Below, one piece after another: positions 22,801 to 33,983 of a DNA stretch of 64,000 nt (its first letter is position 1; each line of letters begins with the position of its first letter). The position numbers and the translations under genes are program-made. Under the pieces are notes generated by a model. The model did no database searches and was not told where the DNA came from. It saw only the letters and a program-made list of their open reading frames with translations. Source of the DNA: Bilabrum cf. latius (lineage: Eukaryota > Bigyra: Bicosoecida > Bigyra > Bicosoecida); NCBI GenBank assembly GCA_965178125.1, contig OZ237739.1, positions 1,240,001-1,304,000 on the forward strand, given 5' to 3'.

Positions 22801-25800
22801 TATGGAGCGATAGCGGACGTCACGATCGGACGGTACCGCGCTACCCAATGGCGTAGACAACGCATACGCACTGAGTCCGCGGTCCGTGGTCAGTATCGGG
22901 ACGCAGGACCATGATCAAGATCACGATGACCATGCGTATCGGTCATCTCGGGAGAATCGGCCTTCCAGCAGAGGGCAGCCTGACGCGAGCCCGACCTCTG
23001 GCTCAGAGCGGAGAGGGAGCGGCGAACGAGCTGCGAGCCACGGGCAACTCGAGCCCCACCAGCCGATGAAGTCCCAGTCCGTTGCTGCGAGCAGCAGCAG
23101 TCCCCCTTCTATCTTTAAGGGGGCTGCTACAGGACAGGTGGTGCGCACAAGCTCGGGCCCTACTGCAGGCCGTGCGAGGCTGCAGGACGAGGTGGTCGAG
23201 GTGTCGGCTTCTCCTTGCAGTGCGGGGCCACGGCTCGGGACTCAAGGTGGCAGGCCATTCATCGAGCCTGATCGCCGAGAGGAAGAGCATCGAGCAAGTC
23301 AGACGTAGGGCATGGTGACCCGCACGAGCCACCGCAGTAAGGCACCCGGCCTGCCTCCCATCCGCGAGAATAGCGCCGGGGTACCAGAGGAGGGCACGAG
23401 CGGACCGCCGCCAGGTCGCAGCAATGAGGAGGGTGAGAAGGTTCGTCGCACGTCCTCCGGGCACAGCAGCGGCAGCGGTGGTGGTGTTGCGATGCAGCCG
23501 GGCATTCGGCGACGCAACAGCCCCAAGCGACTGCTCCTGGTTGAGAGTGGGTCCGGTGAAGCACGGCCTGCCGGCGCCTCACCCTCCCTGTCCTCTGGGT
23601 CGAAATCTGAGCCCTTGGACCACCAAATGGACGACAAGAGCAGCAGAGAGAGCAGCGGCAGCAAGGAACGAAGCCGCAGTCCCCAATCTAACGCGTCGGG
23701 AGGACTCCGAGTCACTCCCACAGGCAAGGCACGGAGCGTGGGGGAGGAAGAGCAGAAGCCGAAGGCATTCGGGTACGAACTCTTTGTATCCAGTGCCACT
23801 GGCTCGTACAACGACGGGCAAGGAGCAGTCGGTCCGCACGAAGATCCAATGGAAGCTGAGCACAGCAGCGGGAAAGAAGAAGATGTGGGAGACACAGAGC
23901 CATCTATTGTGGAAGACACAGAGCCCTCTATGCAGCCGCCGACGAGTGCCATCTCGGCGCCGATTTCGCCGACAAAGCTCGTCGCTGACAGCAGGGGGAG
24001 TTCTCCCACATCTCCACGGTCCATGCTCCGCCGCGAGCGATCCAACTCTGCTGAGCAGATCCGGGTGTAGTTCGATGCGTCTGCTCGCCGGCACCCCTCC
24101 GGTCACTCCTTCGGCCGAAGCGACTCTGGAGGGACAGACAAGAGCCTGCAAAGCCCTAGGAATGCAATGACCGCTCAGGGAAGTAGCAGCAGCAGCACCG
24201 GGTCTCCCATACTATCAGGTAGCCCTGGGTCAGGTGGCAGGCCACGCGTGATGCGCCGCGTGCGTTCCGCCGCCTCCTCCAGCTCAAGCTCGGCCTCACA
24301 GCAGGCAGACCACGCGGTGGCCAAGCTGTTCTTCAACGGGCTCAAATAGGTGCAGGTGGATGCTGAGGACGATGATGGCAATGAAGGGGATAGGGAGGGT
24401 TGCGAGACTAGCACATGGGGTGCTGCCACTGAAGAACAATAGAACTTGGCAGAACCTGCGCTTCCTATGCCTGCGGATGCAGTGGACCCTGACGACGATC
24501 AGGGCATCGGTCGGATGAAGGATCCCGAAGCAGGGGCACCCTCGGCCAAACTGGAAGCTCTGCAAATTGGCACCGAGGTGGAGCGGCCGTCGGCCACACC
24601 GCCCACCACTGAGAGCGGTCCAGAGTCGGACGACTACTCGGACGATGGCTTCGAGACTGACGAGGTCGAGGCGGAACAGGAAGGTGAGGATACTCGATAG
24701 GAGACAGTGGCAGCCGATCAAAACGATGCCCCGCAAGGTTCATTGCACCGGCAGCTATCTAGTCTAGATATGGAGAATCAACAAGAAGGCACGCCGGTAT
24801 TGCCAAGCAGCAACAGGCCCAGCAGCCTGCAGCCGATTGAGAAGCCTGACTCGGCACACAACCCCGTCATCGACAGAGACGACCTCTCTCCAGCGAGCAC
24901 AGAGGCACCTGCGGATGACACAGCCAGCGAGACTAGCTTCGACAAGAGCCCATCGGCAGCAACAGCGCCGTCGCAAGCGGCACCTGTGCAGTCTCCGGCC
25001 GTTCCAGCGGTGTCAGTTCTGGAGCGGTCACCTGGTGAGAGGCCTGCGTTGGAGACTGACGAGGATGAGGCGGAGGAGACACTGGAGGTATCAGCTCTAT
25101 CTCCTGAACATTTTAATGCGCAGCATGCGCTGGCCATGGGAGCAGCGGCTCGAACGAGTCACGTCGGACCCGGGAGCAAGCTTGCTTCGGCAGCTGCAGC
25201 ACCGAATCCTCCGCAAGTGTCGGTGGGCGAGCCTCGCCAGGACGACTTGAACGCGCAACAGGAAAGCAATCTTATGCAGTCGGGGCAGCCAGTGGCCTAG
25301 TAGGTTCTCGAGCAGCCGTTCCCAGTGTCTGACACGGACTCTGAGGCAGCTCGCGAGCGGTCGGGAGATGCCCGGGCACTGGACGGGGATGAGGGTGCTG
25401 CCGAAGAGACCGCTTCATCTACCGTCGAATCGATGCAGGATGCGAGTGAACTCGAAATTAAGTAGACAGTTGTTGATAGAGCCGATGGAATGGGTCATTC
25501 CGATCGGCTCTAGTCCGTCCTGCCAGCCGAGAACTCTACCAGCTCGAATGTTGATGCGGGTCCTGTCACTGCACTGCCCGCCATAGGAGGAGGCAGAACT
25601 TCCACCAACGATGCGAGCGGATCTATCGAAGGTTCTTCCGCGGTGAGATCGACGGTTGGGATGCACAGTGATCAGTCGGAATCGGTGGGGCGGAGGCCCC
25701 GCGTGCTGCCAACGGCTTCAGAGGTCGCCGCGCTGGCGGACGTTCCATCGTTTGCGGTGGATGCCGACTTGGCCAAGCGGTTTGCTATGCAGGAAGTTGC

Positions 25801-28684
25801 CATTAGCAGAGAAGAAAATCACACTAGGCCTAGCACGCAGCCTGGTGCACCATTGACTGGCGGTTTAGCTGTAGATTAGCCTGTGGACGAGGACAGGGGG
25901 CACGTGGATCCAGTCGGGGCAGTGGAGGCGCCCGCTCCTAGTCTTGGCTTGCGTTCGAAGCGAGATGCTGATGCCTCGTTTCCACGTGAGGAGATCACAA
26001 ACACTGACGATGAACCGAGCGGCATCGACGATCCCAACCAGGTATAGTATTGGGTCACGGGTGGAGGGGCCAAGGATAGTGCAGCAGCTGGGTTCGGTCC
26101 GAGTGCCGCAGCGGCCGAGCCATTGCCAGGACCAGCAGCAGCCAGAAGCCCGCAGCCGCCTCCTACTGAATCAACCATCGGCTAGGATCGCAACCAGCCA
26201 CGCACTGTTATGACGCGGCAGCCCATACTCAGCGATAGCAGCCCTGTTGCTGGCGCAGGACAGTCCTGGGTATCCTCTCACCACGGCTCTGTCGCGGATC
26301 CGTTCGGGCAAGGCATGGACAGCCAGGCCGGGTTGGACGATAGCTGGCGCAAAGAGCTGCAGTCCCGGTTTGCGAACGTGTACGCCCTCGTGCAAGAGGC
26401 TGACAGGAAGGACAAAGCGAGGCTTCAGGTGTACAGCGAAGGCGATTCGGAAGCCGGTGCAGGCAACAACCCGTCTGGAGTCATCGGGGATAGCTCCGAT
26501 GCGCTTGCTGCAGGTGGCACAGCGCCTGAGCATGCAGAGGATGGCAGGGTTACAGGCCAAACCCAGTCACTTGCGTCAGAGATTGGCTCCGGAGGGCAAC
26601 CGCAGGCGATGCAGCCTGCTGGCCCTCCACAGGAACCGCACCGGCAACAGCCAGAGGGTCTAGCCCACGCTGCCAGCAGCCATGTCGAGAGGAGAGCGGC
26701 GCAGGAATAGCCGCCTTGGCCTGAGACCGGCCCATTGGAGGAGGCATCTCGCCGCTCTCGGGTCTCTCGCCTGTTTGACGCCGATGTGCAAGCTGATGGC
26801 GGTCCAAGGGTGGGGCAGCTGGACGGCCAGCAGCAGGATGGCGAACCCGCGGGTCTGCCATCCGGGGGCAGCTACGGCGCTTTAGCATCGATGCCAGGAC
26901 CGACGGCCTCGGAGTTTTCAAGAGCAAGCTATGACCATCCGTAGCATTCGGTGCTGCCGGATGATGATTCCAGAACGAGCTATGCCTTCCTTAAGGACCA
27001 TCAGCAGCACGATGATGGCCGTGCACAGCTCACATTGCAAGATCTTGGTGCTTTTGCAAGTGGGCTTGGTGAAGCAGTGCCATTAGCTACAGCAGGCTCT
27101 GGGCAGGGTCATTTGAATGGCGCTCATATCAATGGAGTGCAACCGGAGCATGACCACAGGACGGATCGTGCCGGTGCAGGTATCCCATCATCAGAGCGTT
27201 GCGACCCGAGGCCGACCAACGGGATTGGTCCGGCTTCCAGTGGTTCACAGCCCCCGCAAGTCAAGCAGATCGCTCGGGGAAGCGGGTAGAGCTACTCGCA
27301 CCAGGGTAGATCCAGGCGGGGCAGCCAATCCTCGTCGCGGGCCGACTCACGGCCAGAGTAGAGCCGCAGCCTGCAACGCCCCGACACGACATTCGGCCCG
27401 CGCTAGCCCCGCAAGAAGATGGAGGTGCTCGTGCCACAGCAAGAGGACACGTGGACCCCGCTTCCCACCCGGGTGAGGCAAAAGCTGCAGACCGTGACCA
27501 AGGACGGCGAAGCCGAGCCCATGCCGGATACAGTGCGCAGCAGGAGCATCTCAGCGGCATCGGTGCCGCGAGGCGCCGCTGGGACTGAGCCATCTACTAT
27601 TGATGACCTCATGGAGGCCATTCAAGACCTGTCGGCTGAAAAGCAGGCCAGTGACCCCACCCTGCTGGCCCTGGTGGAGGACTAGGAGGCCTAGCGACTG
27701 CTGAGGGTGAATGAGGGCCAGCTCAAGGCCCTGTATCGGTGCTACAGCACGGTCGGTATGGACCAATCCAGGGGCGGGAGCCCTGTCAGAGGCATATCAA
27801 AGTCACCGGACAGGGTTGTGCTCGCTCTTGCGTCTGCCGGTAACCGCTCCATGGTCAGCGCTAGCAGCTCCCCAGATATGAGGAGCCGCTCGAGCTCGCG
27901 AGAGCAAGCCATGGTGCGATGCGGGACCGAGGGAAGCCTGCGTCACGACGAGCTGCTTGTGGTTGAGACGGATCATGCTGGCCGAGAGACGAGGACGCTG
28001 CGGAGCCGGTCGAAGGGCAGCGGGGGCGAGCCTGTCCTGCTGTGGCGAAGGGCGCGCGTCCTGGCTCAGCTGTTTGGAATCACCCCGTCGATGGTATCCG
28101 TGGCTGAGGCTCGAGAGGCCTTCGAGCAGTCGCTGTGGCTGTGCAGAGCAGCATCACCCGGCCAGGAGCGCAGGCTTCAGACTGCCCTGCTTGCGCACCT
28201 CCATACGCCGGCTCACGGCTCTCCTGGGGATAGGCAGGGCAGGGCGCTTCGCCTCGGTTCTTTCAACTTCGGCAGGAGGCACAGCTCAAGCCGATTGGAT
28301 GCAGGGCAGGGCGGGTCCCCCGGCCGCTCGCAGTCTGTTGGGTCCATGCGTAGGAAAGGCGGAAAGGGGCGGGGGGATGCTCGCGTGCCGGAGCCGAACC
28401 TGCGCCTGGAGGGTATCGACTGGGGGTGTTTCCAGCACTGGGTACTCGAGCTGGCGCGGAGGGCGGCACGGGCGCGGGTCCAGCGGGCCACAGGAGAACG
28501 ACGAGCTGCGTCAGCGGCCGCCGAACCGATCGTGCTGCCGTCGCTGGCCGAATGCCTGGCTGCTGTGCTTCGTCGGATGGAGACGAGCGATGGGCGCAAG
28601 AGGCTGATGTCCTCAGAGGCTCGGCTGCCTAGAGTCTTGCGGCCTTTCAAGTATGCGCTGCGGCAGTCGGGAGTCGAATTCTGA
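19895..28684 (+). CDS. Giant disordered Ser/Pro/Gln-rich protein
   Basis: One frame of 2,930 codons from ATG 19895 (in-frame TGA at 19853-19855 upstream) to TGA 28682-28684, crossing about 27 UAG codons and no TAA or TGA. With the standard code it would be more than a dozen fragments all in the same frame. Two UAG codons are adjacent at 25298-25303. Composition is strongly Ser, Pro, Gly, Ala, Glu and Gln, with an RSPRSRSPRSGSPRS tract near 22.2 kb, a CAG-rich Ala stretch near 21.35 kb, acidic clusters and few hydrophobic blocks. This predicts intrinsic disorder. The last 300 residues are more ordered, for example IDWGCFQHWVLELARRA and LPSLAECLAAVLRRME. No family recognised; scaffold or RNA-binding roles would be guesses. 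A start further downstream, e.g. 20072, is possible. Confidence 0.75.
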
Positions 28685-28974
28685 AGTCGTGACTCGTGAG
28701 TCTCGTGGTACACCATCTACAGATCTGGCGAGGGGTGCGAGGGGAAACCAAAACCAAAGGTGCTGCGGCCAGGTAGTGGGCCTGGCGCCTTTGCCGGTCC
28801 TGGAGCTTTGTGCGTGGCTAAGCCCGGTGCGGCCGCAAGGTGCATCAGGGTGCACACGAGCGCGTTGACGATGATAGTCGCGCTTTTTTTTGTAGTACTT
28901 CAGGCCATATACGCCAAATGCAGGTGCCCGTGTGGATGGCCCCGCATGCACAAGACACACACATGCAACTGAGA
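28685..28974. other. Intergenic flank of the LINE insertion
   Basis: About 290 bp of host DNA between the giant gene's stop and the LINE 3' end, including a T8 tract near 28886 and a CA-rich stretch near 28953-28965. A GTGAGT at 28696 could be a splice donor but lies after the TGA. Confidence 0.4.
28967..28974. repeat. Target-site duplication copy, LINE 3' side
   Basis: AACTGAGA here recurs at 33708-33715, bracketing the LINE. Eight bases directly abutting the tandem tail is consistent with a target-site duplication. Confidence 0.6.
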
Positions 28975-29000
28975 AATACAGAAATACAGAAATACATTGT
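28975..29000 (-). repeat. Tandem (TGTATTTC)3 tail of the LINE
   Basis: Three 8-bp units on the minus strand at the element's 3' end, immediately next to the target-site duplication. Such tails arise by slippage during target-primed reverse transcription. Confidence 0.65.
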
Positions 29001-29204
29001 TGGGTAAAGATTCCACAAGCACCCAGATGCACCGTTGCCCCCGAAGGAGTTCGAGTGATCACCTGAATCCAGAGGAGTCCTCAAACAAGGACTACAAGAC
29101 CCCCGACCCTTTCAGGCCAAAGGCCCCCCAATCTCAGCCTACACCGCCGAGTCCCCTTTATTCGCCATCAATGTGGTCCCCCACAAGCCCTCAGCCTGAT
29201 GCCT

Positions 29205-32200
29205 TCACAGGGAGAAAGCATACAGGTGCGGAGCATGTGCCCGGCACAAAGCGCGGTCCAGTCCCACATCAGGGTCCCCTGCCGGGACCCACCATTTCCT
29301 CCTCCATGACCGTCTCTGCGTCTCACGATCCTTCAGAGAGGCTAGCATGCACGCGCTCATGCCTTTGGCCCATTGCCTCTCTATGTCCCTTAGCAAGCCG
29401 TGGGGCTTAAACATCCGTCGCTGTAGCCGAGCGTTCGCATTGGTTGCCGCTATCAGCTCTTGCGTGGCCGTGGCGGCAAGAGCAGCCGCCGCATCGCCTC
29501 GCATCCACTGCCTGCACGTCAGCTACTCCTGCTAGCGCAGCTGGTTCCTGATCACCTGCACCACTCGGTTGGCCAGCTCCTTGACAGCTGTCCGTTCCGA
29601 TGACCGCGCAATCGTACGCTCTATCCGAGTGAGTGCGTCTTCGACGATTGGCTTGGCCCTGCTGGTGCGCTCCAGCTTCTCGTCCCAAGGGTCCTGAGCG
29701 AGAGCTGTCTTCGCCCATGCTTTCCGGAGGGAGGCAGGGGACCTCCCTCTATTCTGATCCGCATCATCGGGTTGCCACGGTCTCGTTCCGGCATGATGGT
29801 CATGCTCGGCCCGCTCCATCTGCTCTACCGCGGTGCCCATCACTTGAAGGTTGGGCGTGCCCTGTTGCGGGTATTGTCCAGCTCGGATGCGCAGAATTCG
29901 TCTTCCTTGGTGGCCGTATTCCTGCACCACCGCTGCTGTTGGCATGGCTCCTGGTCCGAAGGCATACCGTCCCTTCGTTGCGTACCGGTTAAGCATGACC
30001 ACTCCGAGCGCAGCTCTCTCCCGGTCCCAATCCGACAGTGCCGGATCGTGCGAGCATCCCAGGCTCAGGCTTGTGAACGATCGGTCAGCAGCTCCGGATT
30101 TGGATTTCCTCCACTTTGTGACTTTTTTTGCAGTCTCCTGGCATCCCAGCCAGTCCTTCGCGTCATCGATCCGGTGGGTCCACCCTGCCATCTTGATCCT
30201 GAATCCCAGTGCCAGCGCGGCCCCGAGTGGGCCTGTCTGTACTGGTGGTCCCTGCAGGAATCGGCCCTGGTGGATGAACCTGGCCGCAACATCAAGGCCC
30301 TTCTTCGAGGGACACTCGATCAGGTCCAGCAGGCCCATAGCAACACGCCCTGCTGCCGATGCCGTCAGCAGCTCAGTGTCCATCGCAAGGTTTGGCACGT
30401 ATCGACCGCCCATGGTGAAGGGCCTTACCTGTGTCGATCCGCTGACAATCATCCAGCGCGTATCCAGCAGGAATTTGTCCAGCATCTTGAGAACTTCCAG
30501 GTTCAGTTCCATCCCGTAGAAAACTTGGGAACCATATCCTAATCCTGACAAGGTGTCCCATCCTGTTGCACATGCCGCTGCCTCTGCTCCGTAGAATGCA
30601 CTCGTGATTGCTCCTGCATGGAGCAGCTGGGCGTGCAGGGAGACCGCCCAGTTGCCGTTCACCGCCGCTCGTGTGATGTCCCTGGCCGCCCGGTACGCCA
30701 TCGCAATCCTCCTGCGTACGTGGGGTGCCATATCAATTACCCAGATGTCTCTCGCCTGCGTCAGCCCAGCTACTTCATCTGGGCTGATCCGTACTGGTTG
30801 GGTCGAAATGAGTAGACCGAGGTACAGGTAGGATGAGGCAAGTGGGATGGTCCACTCCCCATCCGTCTCTCCCGCGTCCGCTGCTCTGCATGCGACGCCC
30901 TCTGGTATGTCCCCAGGAATTGAGTCCCGAGCGTAGCCAAAGGCCATGATCGCTGTCTTGGTTCCCTGGCCCGATGCTGTCAGGGGCTTGATTCCCAGCT
31001 ACATGCCCGCAAGTGCAAACAGGCTCTTGACTAGCTTCATGACCGCCACTGCTTCGTTCCAGTTCGACGTCAGTGCCACGTAGTCGTCTGCGTACCCGAC
31101 TTGTCCACATTCAACGTATCGTCCGGTGTCGGTCACGATCCTTTGATGGTGCCCGTGCTGGAGCCTCTCTTTCCGCAGCGTTTCCAGGAGAACCCCCATC
31201 AGTACCAGGAAGATGGTGGGAGACAGAATCTCGCCCTAGGGGGTGCCCGCCGTCTTCTGCACTCTGGTAGAGACCCTCCTGGTGAGTGGGTCTCGAACGC
31301 GGATGGCCACCTGCATGCGGGCCATGAGAAAGCGGACCGTCTGGCGTCCCCATCCTTGCTCCGTCATGATGGCCTCGATGATGTTCCACTTGCAACTGTC
31401 AAATGCTCCTTTGATGTCAAAGAATACCAGAAAACCTCCAGCACCCCTTCGTTGGGTAATCCATTCCATCACCGCTGAGTAGGCCTGCTGGCAGTTCTTG
31501 CCGATGCGAAATCCGGCCTAATCCTGGCCGAAGAGTCCGTGGTTTTCGCAGTACCACATGACCTTCTGGTTTGCGATGGTGCTTACGACCTTCGAGAGAG
31601 CCGAGGTCCAGCATATTGGCCTGAATTCGTCGACTCCTGTGACTCCTGTGCCCTGCTTGCGCTTGGAGACCGGCCGCATGAACCCCTCCTGAAAGGCCTC
31701 AGGCTGAATCCCCGAGAAGAGTGTGAGATTATAAATGGCCCTGAGGAGGTCCAACAGAGCGTCACTTCGCCGCAGACACCCGTCCTCCTCAGAGCATGGC
31801 TAGCATTTGGTCAGCAATTCCGCCCTGATCCCATCAGGTCCCACAGCTTTGTTGTGCTTGAGCTTGTCCAGTGCTTGATCCACCTCTGCGTTCGACCTGC
31901 AGAATAGGTTGAGCGGTGTCGCTGCCCTGGGCATGTGCGGCGCAATCCTGGCCATAAATCCGCCCACATCCGCACTTCCATTCCCACCTGCGTGAGAGAG
32001 CTGCTGTGCGTGTGCCTCTAGGATATCCTCGACGGCCGTAAGCACCTCTCCGCCTAGGTTCGTGATTGGTTCCAGTCCTGGTGCAGCTCGTTGCCTTCTA
32101 GAGATTGCATCAGCGATCTATCGGTGGGCTTCCCTCGGACTTGCTGTTCCCAGCATGTTCCGCAGTGCGTGGCCCGTCCTGCGTGCCCCTCGCTCGGTGG

Positions 32201-33656
32201 TCTCGAAGACAGCCCGTCGATCATGGTCCAGGTTGGCAAGGAGCATCGTCCAGTACTCCTGTCCCTCATGGGCCTACTGGTTCACCTCTGTGCTCCCCCA
32301 GAGTGTTGCCTGCATCCGTCCATCTAGCCCCCGCTGTCGCCCTTCGAGGCGCAGGCTGGCTCGGCGATGTGCAGCCAAGCATGTTCTGGCCTCTGAAAGA
32401 GCTTGTTCCGTGGTTGGTCCCGCGATAAGGGCCTTGAGGCTGGCATGGGCTTTTCCCCACGTTTCAGCCCATCTCGTCCGTGCCGCCCAGGTCCTGCGGT
32501 GGCGCTTGCGTGACGCTTCCACGTGCCCGGCCTGGCCGGTGTTTGTCATTTGTCGGCCTGTAACAGTCTCGGCTGCTGCCGTGAAACATCCTTGCAGAAG
32601 CAGTTTGACGGAGGACACGGCCTGCGTAACCGCTTGCCCTGCAGCCTCTCCGTCAGCCGAGGTTCCCGTCGAGCTTTTGAGGTCGCGAATTGCGTCGAGC
32701 ACACAATGAGTGATGTCGCGGACTGCACTTGTAGCCTACCCGAATTCCTTGACGTAATAGTCCCAAACCAGGCGTTCTTGCTGCACATGCATGTCGGACA
32801 CCCGTGAGTACGCTGCCCTGAAGGGGGCGTCATCGTCCTGCTCCGTTGTTGCTGGGACTGCAGTTGCTCGCGTTGCCGGGTCCTCCACTTCTGGGACTGT
32901 GACCAGCAGGTCTGCAATCACCCCCGTGTGGTCTGAATATGTGCCTGGCTCTTGAGCCACTTCACTGGACACTAGCTGCAGCTGCGCAGAAGTGGAGATG
33001 CAGATGGCATCCAGTGTGTTGCCTCCTCTGTGCGTAGGCCCGCCCCCTGCAGGTGCTCGGTACATGTCGATCATGCCCATGTCGTTCTCCAGATACCAGT
33101 CCATCTGACCAGCTCCCTCTTGGTCCCGGGCCTACGTCGGGTTGAAGTCACCGGTAACCACAAGTCGGTCCCTGGTGAAATTGCCTGCCGGTCCTTGACT
33201 CCGTCGCTGTCCAAGGGTCAGCTGGGGATCGACCACGAAAGCCTTGCCCAATACTGAGCCCCTTGTCTCTGCCCCGAGGGCAGCCCCTTGCGGTGGGTTG
33301 TAGCAGGCTATCACCGTCAGCATGCGTCGGTCGTGGTGCAGGACGTCACATACGAGGCAGTCCGGCGCATCCAGGTCATCATCTCCCATGTCTGCCCACC
33401 GTCTCAGTGCGAGGCCTGAATCTCGTTTGACGGCGACGCATACCCCGTGTGGGGCTCCGTTTCCTGCCCTCGTCTCCATCGCGTACAGGTCCGGGACGTC
33501 AGTGACGTAGCGTCCTCTAGCATCCTGTGTCTCCGTGCCAACAAACACATCGGGCATCTTGGTCTCCGTAAGGGCAACCTCCATCGCTTCGAGGTTCCCT
33601 TTGCGTCCCAGATTTTTGGTTGCAATCCTGACGTACTTGGGCGGGGTCGTGTCCAT
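29205..33656 (-). CDS. LINE polyprotein: APE endonuclease and reverse transcriptase
   Basis: A 1,483-residue frame from ATG 33656 to TGA 29207-29205, with ten UAG codons and no TAA or TGA. The endonuclease part has RIATKNLGRKGN, VVTGDFNPT, GGNTLDAICIS and YSDHTGVIADL, the usual Asn, Asp and SDH catalytic positions. The RT part has KHNKAVGPDGIRAELL, FRPICWTSALSKV, D-[UAG]-AGFRIGKNC, FFDIKGAFDSCKWN, AGTP-[UAG]-GEILSPTIF and the active site YADDYVAL, then AGM-[UAG]-LGIKPLTASGQGTKTAIM. In LINE RTs the residue in xP-x-G and x-AGFR is glutamine, which fixes the meaning of UAG. A C-terminal region of about 580 residues is not assigned. No second ORF was found upstream, as the frame is closed by TAA at 33899-33897. 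Confidence 0.9.
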
Positions 33657-33707
33657 GATCCTGATCTGATCCCAGCCCCCGCGAGTACCTTGGACGACTA
33701 ACCTTGA

Positions 33708-33715
33708 AACTGAGA
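33708..33715. repeat. Target-site duplication copy, LINE 5' side
   Basis: AACTGAGA, matching 28967-28974 on the other flank of the LINE. Confidence 0.6.
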
Positions 33716-33763
33716 TTGATAGGTCAGGGTTGCGTGTGGTGCGCAGCCCTAATCTGCAGGCCG

Positions 33764-33921
33764 TTGCTCGGATGATCCCTGGCTTTGGAGCCGCCGAGCC
33801 GAGCAAGGATGAGATGGATTCTCTCGAGTCTTTCGCCCGCAGCTGCAGAAGGGAGGAGGAGTACGAAGACGTTGTCAACCACGCTGAGACGTTGGATTAT
33901 GTTGATACGGGCTCCGATTAA
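33764..33921 (+). CDS. Orphan 3' exon of an unidentified plus-strand gene
   Basis: A plus-strand frame closed by TAA at 33919-33921 encodes about 50 residues ending in an acidic tail (EEEYEDVVNHAETLDY, then VDTGSD). It is preceded by a good 3' splice site, CCCTAATCTGCAG, at about 33751-33763, with a branch-like CTAAT. The open frame reaches back only to a TGA at 33667-33669, close to the LINE's 5' edge. It could be the last exon of a gene whose intron took the LINE insertion, or a remnant cut off by it. I could not find the partner exon in 28.7-29.0 kb. It is convergent with OGG1, with 62 bp between the stops. Confidence 0.35.
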
Positions 33922-33983
33922 TAGCAGCAAGAAACAAGCTGGCGCTTGATGCAACTCGCTGTCTTTATTCACAATAGTACTAT

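Larger units (their letters stand above)
28975..33707 (-). mobile_element. LINE (non-LTR retrotransposon), apparently full-length
   Basis: A roughly 4.7 kb element inserted on the minus strand. Its 3' end (28975-29000) is a short tandem tail, TGTATTTC three times on the element strand, as in LINEs that end in simple repeats rather than poly(A). It is flanked by AACTGAGA direct repeats. The single long frame encodes an APE-type endonuclease followed by reverse transcriptase and has no disabling TAA or TGA. Short 5' and 3' untranslated parts lie on either side (about 50 and 230 bp). Because its UAG codons sit at glutamine positions of conserved RT motifs, the element has evolved under the same changed code as its host. 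Confidence 0.88.
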
